Shown here one piece after another: positions 28,180-40,164 of a stretch of 64,000 bases of DNA (position 1 is the first letter of the stretch; each line of letters starts with the position of its first letter). Origin of the DNA: Oreohelix idahoensis (lineage: Eukaryota; Mollusca; Gastropoda; Stylommatophora; Oreohelicidae); assembly GCA_024509875.1 (NCBI GenBank), contig JAMPIV010000304.1, forward strand, positions 263,501 to 327,500. The letters run 5' to 3'. The notes beneath the pieces are model-generated. The model ran no database searches. It was not told where the DNA came from and was given only the letters and a program-made list of their open reading frames with translations. The translations under genes were made by a program, and so were the position numbers.

Positions 28180-28270
28180 CTGTAATAATTGTCCCTGGTT
28201 TAATTCCCCGGTGAGCAAGTCATTTCTGTTATGAGTGCCTGCTATTTACCAAATTTGTTTATTTACTACT
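28180..28270 (+). repeat. tRNA-SINE family C fragment
   Basis: B-box-like CTGGTTTAATTCCCC, then CATTTCTGTTATGAGTGCCTGC, similar to the family C body but lacking the A-box part. Confidence 0.5.
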
Positions 28271-28569
28271 TGCAGGCCTTTGATTTCCCTCTTTATTTAT
28301 TTCTGTGGTCACACATTCGTAACTTAAACCAGCCAGTGGTATTCTTTGTTGTTTATCTTCTACTGCAATTTACAAACACTCTTATTTCAACCTTTGTGTG
28401 TTATCTGGCTTATATTTACTAACAGGAAAGTTATATGTTAATGAGTATGAATGATGAATGACTGGGTCATTTCAGAGTTCCATATCCCATGTTGTGTAGT
28501 GTGTCATGATAATGACCACAGCCAAAGAGGCACTTCTTTTTGGGGGGGGTTTTGTCCTTCCATGATTGA

Positions 28570-28705
28570 CTCTCGCAGTGAGGCAGTAGCGCTATTTAGA
28601 TGGTCCCTGGTTTGATTCCCCGATGAACCTACCATTTCTGTTACTTTTTAAGTTGTCTAGTTTTCTGGTTCTGTCTGTCTTATGAATGCCTGCTATTTAC
28701 GTATA
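28570..28705 (+). repeat. tRNA-SINE family C, degenerate copy
   Basis: Carries GAGGCAGTAGCGC (A-box position), CTGGTTTGATTCCCC (B box), then CATTTCTGTTAC..TTGTCTAG and ATGAATGCCTGCTATTTAC. Confidence 0.6.
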
Positions 28706-30080
28706 TATGCACACACACACCTTTCTCACATACATACTTTAAAGAGACAGCTTCATTCTTTCATGTTGAAACACTATGAGAAGTCATGTATATGCCAAAG
28801 CCTAGAAAGTCAGCCATGTTTCATTTTAAAAAAAAAGGAGATTGTTTTTCTTGGCTCATTGGTTAATATACAACCAGCGTTGTATTAAGTGCTAGGATTA
28901 GAAATGCCAGGAAGTCCAAGGAAGCTTGATGGAGTAGATGAAACATGCAAGAATGATGGTCTAACTTCAGGGCCATACAAATAATCCATGAATGTCATTG
29001 AAGGTCCCTTTGACATTTGTTGGAAGCAGCTGTCAGGGCAAGAAGAAGAAAAGGAAAGAAATAAAAGAAAGCAAAAGGCACAACAAAGCAGTGAGCAAAG
29101 TTCTCAACGATGGCTATTGAGTTGTTTCCACGAGCATAGGAAACATGTTGTCTATTTCATGTTTTTGGATAACAATACACATTTTGAAGTCCATATCAAG
29201 CCCACAGAGTATATGAGACATTCCATATTTCATGTATTTATAATCTTCAAGTAAGGTATACTAATTGTATCATTTCAGAAAGTTAAAAGTTGATTATTCA
29301 AACTGCACATGAAACTGTTTGATGTAGCAGTTTTGAAAATCTTGTGTCATATTACAAAAACTGTTGATTCCTGTATGAGTTTTGAATAAATTATATATAT
29401 ACACAAATAAATGTGTTACTGGTATTGTGAACGTTAATTTTTTTCTAAGTCAGAAACACATTGTAAACTAAAGGAAGTAAATAAGACGAATTTGAGTAAT
29501 TTATCTTATGTAATTCCTTTAGGTACATTCATTAATATTGTTTATTTTCTGAGGTTGGAAACTGCAAACTGTTTGAAAGATACCAACTAGTTTTGAATAA
29601 TTTAGTTCTTCACATTAGTATTATGTTATTTACATTGAAAATGATGTCGCCTCTTGGCAAAGTCTATTCGGGTATCATGGTTTGTTCCTGGTAACCATAA
29701 TTTTTAACTGTTTTATGTGGCTGTTGATGCATGGGTTATTTTTTTAAAGTATATATTTAATTTATCAGTTATGTAACTGGTGTTTATGTTTCACAAACAT
29801 AGAAACATCTCCAGGGCATTCAAATGTTACATACTGAATTTACTGTCAGCTATTTTCCGTTATATGTGAAAGTTTAAAAAAAAAAAGTGTGTCACTGTTT
29901 GTAAACAATAAAAATGTTTTACTTTATAAATAGTTAAGCCACTTGGTTAGTGATCTGCAAGACATGTGTTAAAGCATTTTTATAGTCTAAATACCTAACA
30001 TACTCATTATTGACCAAATAATTAGAAACCATTTCCTTAAAATTTATAAATTAAAAATGTATCCTGATCTACCCATTCAC
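28706..30080. other. Unassigned A+T-rich DNA
   Basis: No exon supported. The frame at 28,988-29,254 encodes a Glu/Lys/Gln-rich stretch with no recognisable domain. 29,985-30,025 has a near-identical inverted match at 38,834-38,874. Confidence 0.4.
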
Positions 30081-30089
30081 AGGAGATGA

Positions 30090-32340
30090 TTAGGGGGAGC
30101 TTTTCTTTCTCTTCTTCTTGCGATCGCATCTTTGATGTTTACACCGTCAGACGAGTTCTCATGATGAATTCGACCGTTGTCTCTTTAGCTCCATATAGCT
30201 TTGAGTTTAGGGTTGAGTCATTGGGCCTGTATATCTTTCTTAACTGGTCGTACAGAGGACGATCCTGTAGAACATGCTCAGCAATTTGTTCGTTTAATCC
30301 ACGTGCACAGTGGTAAAGCAGACAATCGTAGCTTGTGCATGTGTTTATTCAGTTTGTTATGCCCTGTCCTGAGGCGAAAAATGATGATCTGTCCCTGCCG
30401 GTCAAGAGTGTGGTAGTTGTCGTTGGGTTGATTCTGTTCTCTTCTGATAGTTTGGACAGCTCTCTTTTTCTCAAAGTATAGTGATTTCATTATCTTCTTG
30501 TTCACATTCTCCTCCCTTTTTTGCAAGTTTATCTGCCTTTTCATTTCCGGGTACACCACAGTGAGATGGTACCCACTGAAGTATGGTTCTCTTTTTGGCA
30601 GCTACCTTGTTTAGTTCATTTCTCAGATGCGGGAGTTTACCACCCTTGAGAGCTTGCAGTACAGACAGTGCATCTGTGAGGATGACTACCTGGTGACAGT
30701 CAGAGTTGGTGTTATAAATCATATTTGCAGCTTGCTCTAGAGCTTGAAGTTGATTTATGAACTTTCTACTTATCGTTTTGGCTTCCTTATCTTCTATGTT
30801 TTGTTTGATCTTTTTTTCAGTAAGTGAGTAGTCTATGATTGATGTTTTTAGTTCCCAGGGTGGTATTATGCTTCTATATTTATTACTATTTTTAATTGTG
30901 TTTGACAGTTCTTTGAACTGTGTTAGATCTTCTACTGTTCTCCACCCTGTTGGATATCTGTCTTTATTTAAGGGGACGTCCCATACACTTGGTTGGTTTT
31001 TGACAAATGCTTTATGTGCTGGGTGGGTCACTTCTTGTGCTACTTTACTCCAATAATTTAATCTTAGTTCTTTCCGTCTTAGACCAAGGGGCGGTATGGC
31101 AAGAGCTACTTCTAGTGCTTCTACTGGTGTTGATATAAATGCACCTGTAATGGTTCTCATGGCTGCATTTTGAATTCTGTCTAGTTTTGCTTTGTTAGAA
31201 GCTGCAGCTGAGTCATAGACTATACTGGCATAATCTAGTTTCTCCCTGATGAAAGACTTGTAGAACATAAGCATTATTTTATTGCTGGCCCCCCATCCAT
31301 TGTCTTTTACTATCCTTAGTATATTTAGGGGTCCCCTACAGCTTTCTACTAAATTGTCTATATGTTTATTCCAATTTAGTTGTTTATCTAAAGTTATGCC
31401 CAGAAATCTAGTTGTTGAGGAGGTACATATTTTCTGTCCTTTAATGGTTATATTGATTTTGTTATTTTATTTTTTTTTAATTTCCTTTGCTGAATATACC
31501 TACTGTTTTATTTACATTAATTTGGAAGCCCCAACTTTTCATCCACTCTGAAACTTTGTCTATTTGTTTTTGCAGTTTTTGGTAAACATGGTCCAAGTTT
31601 TTTCCAGATCGCCAAATGGCACAGTCATCTGCAAATTGTGATACTGCATTCTTAATGTCGTTAAATTCATCTGCTAAATCATTTACAGCTATAGTGAAAA
31701 TTGAAGGTGAAATCACTCATCCCTGAGGAATCCCATTCTGTTGTTCATATATTTCTGACTTATCATTGTTCACCTGTACAGCAAAATACCTGTCCTGTAA
31801 AAAGTTTTCTAGATACCTATAGGTTTTACCAGTAATGCCAATCTTTTTCATTTTGTAAAGAACTCCATCTCTCCAGCATTCATCATATGCTCTAGCGACA
31901 TCCAGAAAGACTGCCACTGTTTTCTCTTTCCTCTTGAACCCTAGCTTTACATCGTGTTCTAATCTTACAAGCTGGTCTACTGTACTTCTGTCTGCTCTAA
32001 ACTCTGACTGGGTTGGGCTATATAACTGATATTTTTCCAGGTAGAATTTAACTCTTTTGTTAACAACAGTTTCCGGTATTTTGCCTAGTTGTTAAGGAGA
32101 TAGGCCTATATGAACTTACATCATGGGCTTCCTTATTAGCTTTTAGGATGGGTACTATCATAGCTACTTTCCATGCTTTTGGTATCTTTCCTAAGCACCA
32201 GATTTTGCTATAAAGGGAAGTTATTATGTTTATAGTTTATTTGGGTACTTTCTTTAGGATTTCATAACTAAGTATATCATTTCCTGAGGCAGTATTAGAT
32301 TTCTCTTTTATTGCACTAGTTACTTCTATCTTTTAAAGAT
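30090..32340 (-). pseudogene. I/Jockey-group LINE remnant (RT and RNase H)
   Basis: Minus-strand pieces in order are as follows. At ~31,917-31,717: AVFLDVARAYDECWRDG and NGIPQG, which are RT blocks. At 31,716-31,477: ISPSIFTIAVNDL and the catalytic FADD in VSQFADDCAIW, then INVNKTVG. At 31,274-30,471: the post-RT region and RNase H with VILTDALSVLQAL and ILQWVPSHCGVPGNEKADKLAKK. Beyond 30,471, in another frame, LRTGHNKLNKHMHKL and a decayed zinc-knuckle-like end. A single in-frame TGA or shift separates the RT blocks at ~31,717. The 5' boundary is uncertain. Confidence 0.82.
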
Positions 32341-32576
32341 AATTTTGTCCTGTTTAGTATTAATTATGGTAAGGTACTGTAAATCTGTGTAACTATTATT
32401 GTACTGTTACAATGTTGGGATTTTATTTTATTGTATTTTATTTTCTTATTTTATTTTTAAGTAATATTTAAGATACATGTGAGAATTAATGGATTCAGTA
32501 CGGAAGACGAGAGAAAGGAAGGGCAGAATGTTAGACGGGCCTGCGTGCCCAATTCTAAACCCTTTGAAAATAACGT

Positions 32577-33424
32577 TTGTTCGTTCGTTTGTTCCTCTGT
32601 TATATCAAACAAAGTCTGGCCGTCTACACTGATGGATCCAAGGGTGATAGTGGGCAACTAGGTGCAGGAGTAGTAATACCACAGTGGGGAATTAAGAAGA
32701 GCTACAGTGTAACTGAAGGGGCTTCGATTTTTACCGCAGAGATGATAGCAATTCTAAAAAGTTTAGAAATAATCGAAGATAACTCACTAGAAGCTGTTAC
32801 AATATTTACAGACTCACTATCATCACTACAAGCACTAGAACACTCAGGTAAATGTAGCCGGCCAGACATAAAGGAAGAAATTCTTGCAATTAATACATCA
32901 CTAGGGAACAGAGGATGTAGTATGAGGCTAGTGTGGGTTCCAGCACACATAGGTATAGCTGGTAACGAGTTGGCAGACCAGAACGCCAAGAATGGAAGAA
33001 TAAGTAAAAAGAATATAAGAGCAGGACTGGAAAGGTCGGAGATCAAGAGCCAAGTGAAGCTAACTATAAATGAGGAATGGAAGACAACATGGAAGAACAG
33101 TAGAAAAGGCAGACATGCGTTCAAACTGCTGAAAGCACCAACAAGGACATGCCAGGTCAGAGAAGAATTTAAAATACCATTGAACAAAAAGCTGTGGCGC
33201 CTCCGTCTCGGTGCAGCATACTTTATGATAGAGGAACCACACTGCCAAGAATGTCAGGAAGAGAATGACATAGTCCACTACCTGTTCCACTGTAAAAAGA
33301 AGAACAACAAAGGCTTGAATTAAAAACATACTTTAGAAATCACAATATAGACATGACAGGGGATAAGGTTTTAAGTATAGATGCCCCAGGAGAAGCCCAG
33401 TCAATACTTAAAAGATATAGATAA
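32577..33424 (+). pseudogene. LINE RNase H domain and C-terminus, + strand
   Basis: A 3'-end fragment of an I/Jockey-type LINE in the opposite orientation to its neighbour. RNase H landmarks are all present: YTDGSKGDSGQLGAGVV (first Asp), IFTAEMIAILKSLE (Glu), FTDSLSSLQAL (Asp) and LVWVPAHIGIAGNELADQNAK (His/Asp). A Cys/His cluster CQECQEENDIVHYLFHC follows. The frame ends at 33,323; one frameshift later it continues LKTYFRNHNIDMTGDK to a stop at 33,424. Homology begins abruptly near 32,610. Confidence 0.82.
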
Positions 33425-33503
33425 AACAACTAGAAATTAAGCAACAAGAACAAAATCATTATTTAAAAAAAAAATAACAACAACAAAATTAGCAAACTTA
33501 CTA

Positions 33504-33910
33504 CAGTTGACATTCAAAAATCCGGCCATCGATAATCCGGTTCCTTCAGATTTTCGGCATGGATTTCGGAGCGCATTTTTAAATTTACTGCGTTGGCGCG
33601 CCACTGTTTTCTGGAGCAGTTTATGTTTTGATGCAGCTGTTGGGTCTTGCTTGCACGTGTTAACAGGCATTCCTGCTCATTCCTTCTCATTTTATCATTT
33701 ATTTGCTGCTGTTTAGCCCCATTATGGATTCAGCAAATAAAAGAAGTGGTGTAAAACGTAAACATCGTGCATTGTCGATCGCAGATAAAGTGTACAGGTA
33801 GTCATTTTCTGTTAAATGTATACAGAATATATAACCATAAAAAATCCGGCATTTTCAAAAATCCGGCACTCCTCAGGTCCGGAGGTTGCCGGATTTTTGA
33901 ATGTCTACTG
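33504..33910 (+). mobile_element. Tigger/pogo-like element, non-autonomous (407 bp)
   Basis: TA at 33,502-33,503 and 33,911-33,912 bracket inverted ends CAGTTGACATTCAAAAATCC and, read in reverse, CAGTAGACATTCAAAAATCC. This is the pogo/Tigger arrangement. At 33,724 an ATG opens MDSANKRSGVKRKHRALSI followed by ADKVYR and a stop. This resembles the start of a CENP-B-type helix-turn-helix transposase, so the element is an internally deleted derivative. Confidence 0.85.
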
Positions 33911-33914
33911 TAAC

Positions 33915-34150
33915 TTAATAGGACAAGGAAAGACAACGAGGTTTAAAAAAAAAAACAACTCAAAAAGAACAAATACTAATACAAATTAAAACCAAGTGTA
34001 AAGGACAATAGTTATCTATAAACAATACAAAAGAGAAAATAAAATGACAAATACTAATATAAATTAAAACCAGCAACTGCAAAAGACAATAGCTATTTAA
34101 ATTTAATACAAAATTAGTAAATAAAATGACACTAAATACCCCAATTATAA
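33915..34150. repeat. Locally repeated A+T-rich sequence
   Basis: The motif ACAAATACTAATA.AAATTAAAACCA recurs at about 33,968 and 34,048 (~80-bp spacing), an old two-copy tandem. Confidence 0.5.
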
Positions 34151-34626
34151 CCAATTTTCAGGTTGAACAGAGTAGACCAAGATGGAACGAGAAGAGGCAA
34201 TAATGGGCAGCTGTTAAGTGCCTGCTCTCCACCCATCACCTCTTCAAAACAACAACATCTAGAGCTTGAACCTCAGCTGTATAGTTGGAACAGAATTTAC
34301 CAGTGGGAATGTGCCTAGTCTCATAGTGGTTGTCAGGATATGAGATAAAGATACCGGCACCTCCATTCCTAACAGAATTTGTTGCTGATCCATCTGTATA
34401 GGCATGTATCCCATGATTGTTCGGGATAGCTTTCTTGGATCATACTCAATGTAGCAGTTCGTTTTTGCAGATCATTTTACTCATATCCACTTGTGAGACC
34501 ACTGACTGATGTATTAATTTGGAGGGCACTGCTGGCCTGTTCCCATGGTACAGGGTATAGGGTGGGCTTCAGCGGTGTTGTCTTCATGGATAGGTCTTCT
34601 TAATGCTGTCTTTTAAGTTTTTTTCC

Positions 34627-35921
34627 TCAATGCACAAAGCTGCTACGTTTTAAACGTCCCAATGCCAGATCTAGTCTTGCCTTCATTGGGTGCGTTGGCA
34701 TACTGTTGTACTTTTCCATCTGGATCATGCTTTTTGTGTCTCTTCCATAGGACAATGTCTTTAATCCAGCAGCTTTCTTCATCTCTGATATCAGTGTAGT
34801 TTTCATGTCTCCTGTAATGAGCATAAGAGCTTGATTTTGCACCTTGTCCAACGACTGCAGATGTGAGTTAGCAGCTGATGACCATGCTGCTGAGCCGAAC
34901 TCTAAATGTGGTCTTATTACTCCATTATAAATCTTCTTTAGAGTCGTTCATTTGCTCCCCAGTTGGTACCTGCTAATTTTATGAGTATGCCTAGTCATCT
35001 TCGGGCCTTTCCCTCTGCATTTTCAATATGCTTATTCCATGTAAGCTTTTGGTCAAATGTCACCCCAAGATAGGTGGGGTAGCTTTCTTCCTTGATCATA
35101 GTTGTCCCTAGGTGTATGTTAGCTGCTTTGTCCTTGGGGGCGAGGGAGAACAATGTTGTGGAGGTTTTGTCTGTGTTTATTGTGATAAGCCATTTCTCTG
35201 CCCATAACATTAGCATGTCTGCTGCCCGCTGCATTCTATAATTTGCTGTGGTGACGTTTTCATCGGCGCACCAGAGTATTAGGTCGTCTGCATGTAAGGC
35301 AGCTTTCACTCCAGCTGGGAGATCTTTCACCAGGTCATTGATGTAAACAAGGAAGAGTGTTGGGGAAATTACTCCTCCTTGAGGTACCCCCTGATAGAGC
35401 AACACTTTTCTGCTCTGCAGACCATCAAGAGTGACTCTAGTTCTCCTGTTGTACAAGTATGACTGGATCCATCGTATCATGTTGCCTTGGATTCCACTTC
35501 TCCTAAGTTTTGCAATAAGGCCATCTTTCCACACCTTGTCAAAGGCCTGCTTGAAGTCGACCCAGATCGTTAAGACCTTTTTCTTCTCCTGGAAGGCATC
35601 TTCTACTGCTTGAGACAAGTACATAACTTGGTCTTCTATACTGTAGCATTCTCTAAATCCAGCTTGTTCCGGCACCAGGATCTGCTCAGACTCTAAATAC
35701 CATTTCAGTCTGTGGTTGACTATTAGCTCCATAGTCTTCCCAACACAGCTTGTGAGACTGATTGGCCGGCAACTTGCAGCCTCGGTCTTACATCTCCCTT
35801 TCTTTAGTATGGGTATTGTGATGGCTTCTCTCCATACTTGGGGTACCGTTCCTTTCACCCAGCTGTGGTTGAATATCTCAAGCAGTTTTGTCTTTGCTGC
35901 TGAGCTCAGATTTATTAGCAT
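34627..35921 (-). pseudogene. LINE reverse transcriptase (I/Jockey-like), nearly intact RT domain
   Basis: A 308-residue frame (35,921-34,995) covers most of an RT: ITIPILKKGR, SCRPISLTSCVGKTME, VPEQAGFRECYSIEDQV, LTIWVDFKQAFDKVWKDGL (first catalytic Asp), LYQGVPQGGVISPTLF, ALHADDLILWC (catalytic ADD) and LGVTFDQKLTWNKHI. After a break, 34,851-34,627 holds the thumb-like MDKVQNQALMLITGDMKTT. The element continues in decayed frames on both sides (about 34,150-36,080). No endonuclease is visible. Confidence 0.85.
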
Positions 35922-36089
35922 TTCGTTGCTGATTTTGTCTGGGCCGGGTGACTTTTGGAGCTTAAGCTTGGAAATAGCGTTCTGTCGTTCTCATAGTGTG
36001 ATGGGTTCCCTCATTGGGGTAGGAGTATCTGTCTGTCCCATGGTTGCCAGTATTTCTTTTCTTATCTCTCTCTGATGGTCTATGTTAAT

Positions 36090-36510
36090 GGATAAGTTGC
36101 TTTCTGAACTATATCTTCTGGGAGATCTCTAAGTGATGGAGTTGGAAAAAGAAAGAATATTAAGCAAGGGACATTCAAACTAGCCTTCTCCTGCCGGCTT
36201 TTAAAATTGTCATACACCCAGAATAAAAGGTACTTTTTCAACGTTCCCATTGAAAATTCACCAGCTATCTTACAAATATTCACTTGATTCATGAACTGTA
36301 TAAGATAGGTCGCAGTCTTTTCTTTGAAGTGAATTTATCATTCGACAAAAAATCTCATTTCACTTTAAATTTTCCACCACTGTCGAAATTACAGGTAGCA
36401 GATCGTCCAGCAGAAATAAAACTTGCATATAAGCTGCACGTATTCCAAATTTTAGATAGTGTGAAACCTGAAAACAGACACGATCTTACCAAGATAGATC
36501 TTTAGATAGC
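36090..36510 (+). other. Unassigned coding-like segment
   Basis: The frame at 36,284-36,505 encodes SLFFEVNLSFDKKSHF, then PPLSKLQVADRPAEIKL and a Lys/Asp-rich end. Just upstream, another + frame (~36,164-36,285) reads KQGTFKLAFSCRLLKL and FFNVPIENSPAILQIF before a stop. The balanced amino-acid use across a frame break looks like a decayed coding sequence, but I do not recognise the family. Confidence 0.35.
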
Positions 36511-36787
36511 TTAGTGTTTCTAAAGTAGATCCCCACATCTCTTAGGTTGTCGACCTCTGGTCTAAATTATTGATGTCCCCATACAGGGATGCTAGAAACA
36601 AATTGGTTAAGTATAATAATTGATAATTTTACTAGTTTTTATAGCAGTATTTTATGACATAAGTGACATGAAAATATTATCTAATATATATTCATAGTTA
36701 ACCGTGTCACTGCCGTTACAGAAATATGCACTGTTTTTATAATATTTATAGCTATAAATATTTACAATTAACCCATTTGTGCCTATC

Positions 36788-38770
36788 TGTCACGAAGTGG
36801 ATTTATGTTTAGAGCTTGTCCGAGTATATAGATAAGACACTAGTATGAGAAAGTCTGAGAAGATAGATTTAGTATGAGAAATAACAGTGAATGTGGAAAG
36901 ATGAGACATAGCTTCGAGGGTGAGAACCTAGATTCACTCTCCCTCGCCACTCGCGACTAGTTAAGAGCTAAAGTCTCACCACCTCTGACTACCATAAAGG
37001 AGATAAGGTTTCACACACACAAAAAAGCTCACAGACACAACTATACAGACAAGCATATACGTACAGTATAGTTATAGAGAAACTGATCCAGTACACAGTT
37101 TATAATTTATTTACACAACAAAATAAATAACACATCAAAATAAATAACGTGCGAGGTCGCACACCTGGAAAAGAACCAAAACAATTTAAAATGACAGACA
37201 ATATAACCCAACCCTTTCACCCTCTCTTTCAAACTGCATGGGAAAAAGAATTAAGGATTAAACACACTGTACTTGGTGGGGATCTCTAAGTACTAGCCAC
37301 CACTCATATTTTGAAATGCTGTAACTCGGTTGTTTGATGTCCCATTTTTAAAATTTAAAAAGGAAATTTCATGGCTTAAAGAGATCCATTAAGATCTATA
37401 AACAAAGACACTGTAAAAACAAAATAAAAAATCCGTTTGTGGTACCTACTCATAACTATCCTATTAATTAATTTTAAATCTAATCCACTGTCCGGCTGCA
37501 GACGTAACTAAATGTCTACACAAATCTGAATGAACTATCTAATGTCCTACACAGCTAATCACAAGCACTGATCCACTAACGGGCTTCTTCAGTGCAAACT
37601 CAGAGGCTGTCCTCTGACTCTGACTATCTGACTCTATAAATTCTGTCTCTCCTCTGTTTCTGCTCAGTGTCTCTCTGACACTACTGTCTTCTGCTCAGTG
37701 GCATCTCCGTTACGCCCCTCCTCTCGATAGCATTCGGAAAAAGGAATGATCACCCTCTCTCCTGATCCTGACTACTGCCACTGATGACTTGGGTATCAAG
37801 CACGAGGCACTTGACTTGGGATGTATATGCTTCACTGCTGCTGACAATTCTTTAATGGCCGATTTAACCATCTTAGGGTTTAAGGACAAACGGCATTATT
37901 GTGGCCGTATATACATAAAACCAACCTCCAGGCCACGCACCTCTTTGGAGTGGTATAACGAGCTAAGAGCTCCGGATTTTATAAGATAAACCCGTTCCCA
38001 CTGAAGTATGGGCTTCACTGCAAGAGAACTGCTTTCTTTTACTAGTGCAGACATACTTGGCACAAGTAAATACCGCATCACCAGTTTTCTCGAGCTCTCG
38101 GCTCTTGAGAAGGCAAATCCTTGTTAAGTTGTAGAGCAGGTTACAACTTGCCCTATGTGCCGTGAAAATGCAAATTATCGATTTTCTCACGAAGAGCAGA
38201 CGAATATGACGTAGTTTTCACGGCAGTAAATTATGAAACCAGAGAGACCGCTAAAGACTACAACGCTGTTAATTATCATAGAAATAACCCAAGCTATGAG
38301 TCATCGCGTGGCGTCCCTCTGGGGCCAACCTGAACCAATAATATTGCTGCATTTTAATAAACTCTGACGTCCGCCAATGATATCGTAAACCAACGCATGA
38401 CTCATGTCTGTTTCTGCTCATTCGGTACTAATTGCGTCACGTTAGATAATACTACTACCGTTCGCGTTAGCAAAAATAATTTTGATTGGTTATAGCGTCG
38501 GTTCTATATACCGTCGTGGTTCTACCCCCCATCCCTCGATTAACCGGGTAGGTGCGGGTTTTCGGATTTTTCCTAGCTGATAAATCTACCCAGCCTAATA
38601 ATATACTCCAACGCCTAATAAAATAAATGAACGCAATTATTTACAGAGAAAAGATAACTGGAGCAAAATTGAAATTAAAACCCACAGTAACTCCACATAA
38701 ATAAACGCAAATAATACATGGAGAAGAAAACTGGGGCCCGTTGAAAATAAAATCACAGTAACTTCTCACA
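36788..38770 (+). mobile_element. Solo-LTR-like element, copy 2 (1,983 bp)
   Basis: Starts TGTCACGAAGTGG and ends ACTTCTCACA; flanked by the exact 5-bp duplication CTATC at 36,783-36,787 and 38,771-38,775. It shares TATGAGAAAGTCTGAGAAGA with copy 3 and GTACTTGGTGGGG with copy 1. A TATA-like TTCTATATACCG lies near 38,503. No internal retroelement genes are present. Confidence 0.8.
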
Positions 38771-38809
38771 CTATCATCACTACAGAGGGACATCAATAAT
38801 TTAGGCCAA

Positions 38810-39770
38810 TAATAATATTTAAGTAAATAACTACTAATTATTTGGTCAATAATGAGTATGTTGGGTACTTAGACTCTACACAAATGTTTATGTCATTTGC
38901 AGTTACATCATCCAATGTGACTTGATGTGTCCATTCAAAGTTGTTCATAAAATAACTAAAACAATGATCCCTGAATTATTTATTTTGACGTGCATTTTAA
39001 TAATATGACATATTTAACCAATAGCTTCCCCCTCAAACAATTTTGCTACGTTCCAGTGTCCTCCTCACATCATACTGTGGTTTTTGTTTGTTCCATTTAG
39101 GGGAGCTAGGCATGAATCAGCTAGGGAATCATTTATAACAAAATTACTGTTACTTTGAATAAACGACTCACATTTTTTCTGAAACTTACATTTTTTCAAC
39201 AAGAATTCATTTTAGAATGTCGTAAGTTGTCTTGTCACTGCCGTTACAGTCCACTATCACAGAGTATTAGCTCTTGGTGATAATGTCCTAAGTTAGATTT
39301 TACTGTGTTTAAAGGGGGAGAGTTACTTTGACATCCATATTCATAGTGCACAGACATTAATCATGAGTAATATAGGATGTATTTCATTTTTTTTTTTCAT
39401 AGTATTACTGTTAGTAATAAAGTATATATGAATAGAAATTCATGACAGCGTGGTATTCATTTTCTTCAATAAATATTTTTCTGTGCATAAGTTATTTCAG
39501 TACATGGAGATGAAGACTTTGAAAGCGCTAAGTGAAAGATCCATCTTTCATATCCACAGTCCTGAAAACTCAGATAAAGCTGAAACTGCAACTTGTCAAC
39601 CAAATTTGATTCATCATAACAGTCAGAACAAGGCTCGAGCACATAACATTGATCAAAGTGTTCACAGTTACAGAATTATGATCATAATTTTTAAAGTGGC
39701 AGTGTCCTGTTTGTTTGATTTTTAGATGAACACTGTTGTTCTTCAGCTTGGCAGCTTCATTGGCATTAAG
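38810..39770. other. Unassigned A+T-rich DNA
   Basis: Contains the inverted match to 29,985-30,025 (at 38,834-38,874). No exon or element otherwise recognised. Confidence 0.4.
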
Positions 39771-40040
39771 GTGACCTGGATCTTTTTGAGACTTTGCAGG
39801 AAAGATGCAGACACCAGTTGAACAAGAGGTGAGGAAAAGATGGTTCACATTTTTAGAAAACCAGCTTTGGTATTACAAGGCAGTCCTTATTTTGGATACT
39901 TCAGGTTAAAAGAACTAAACAGAGACACAAGGAGAAGAGAACTAGAAAAAGACATCAAAAGAATAAGATAAGGAAAGAACCTGAACGAATGGTGCGGGAC
40001 TGGAGGGTTTGGCATGAAATAATTTAAGACCTTTGCTCCG
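39770..40040 (+). repeat. LINE tail fragment, family E
   Basis: Degraded + strand copy: ACCAGTTGAACAAGAGGTGAG, AACTAGAAAAAGACATCAAAA, TGGCATGAAATAATTTAAG. The same last block occurs at ~45,555. Confidence 0.55.
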
Positions 40041-40164
40041 CAGCGAGCTGAAAGATAAAGAAGCATGTTGTGCAAGCCTACTTGTAAAACTAAGACAGTA
40101 AGAACTTCTCTTGGGTGTCCACGTGGGTATGGCCTGTCAGACTGAACCATCTTGTTTCACCTGA

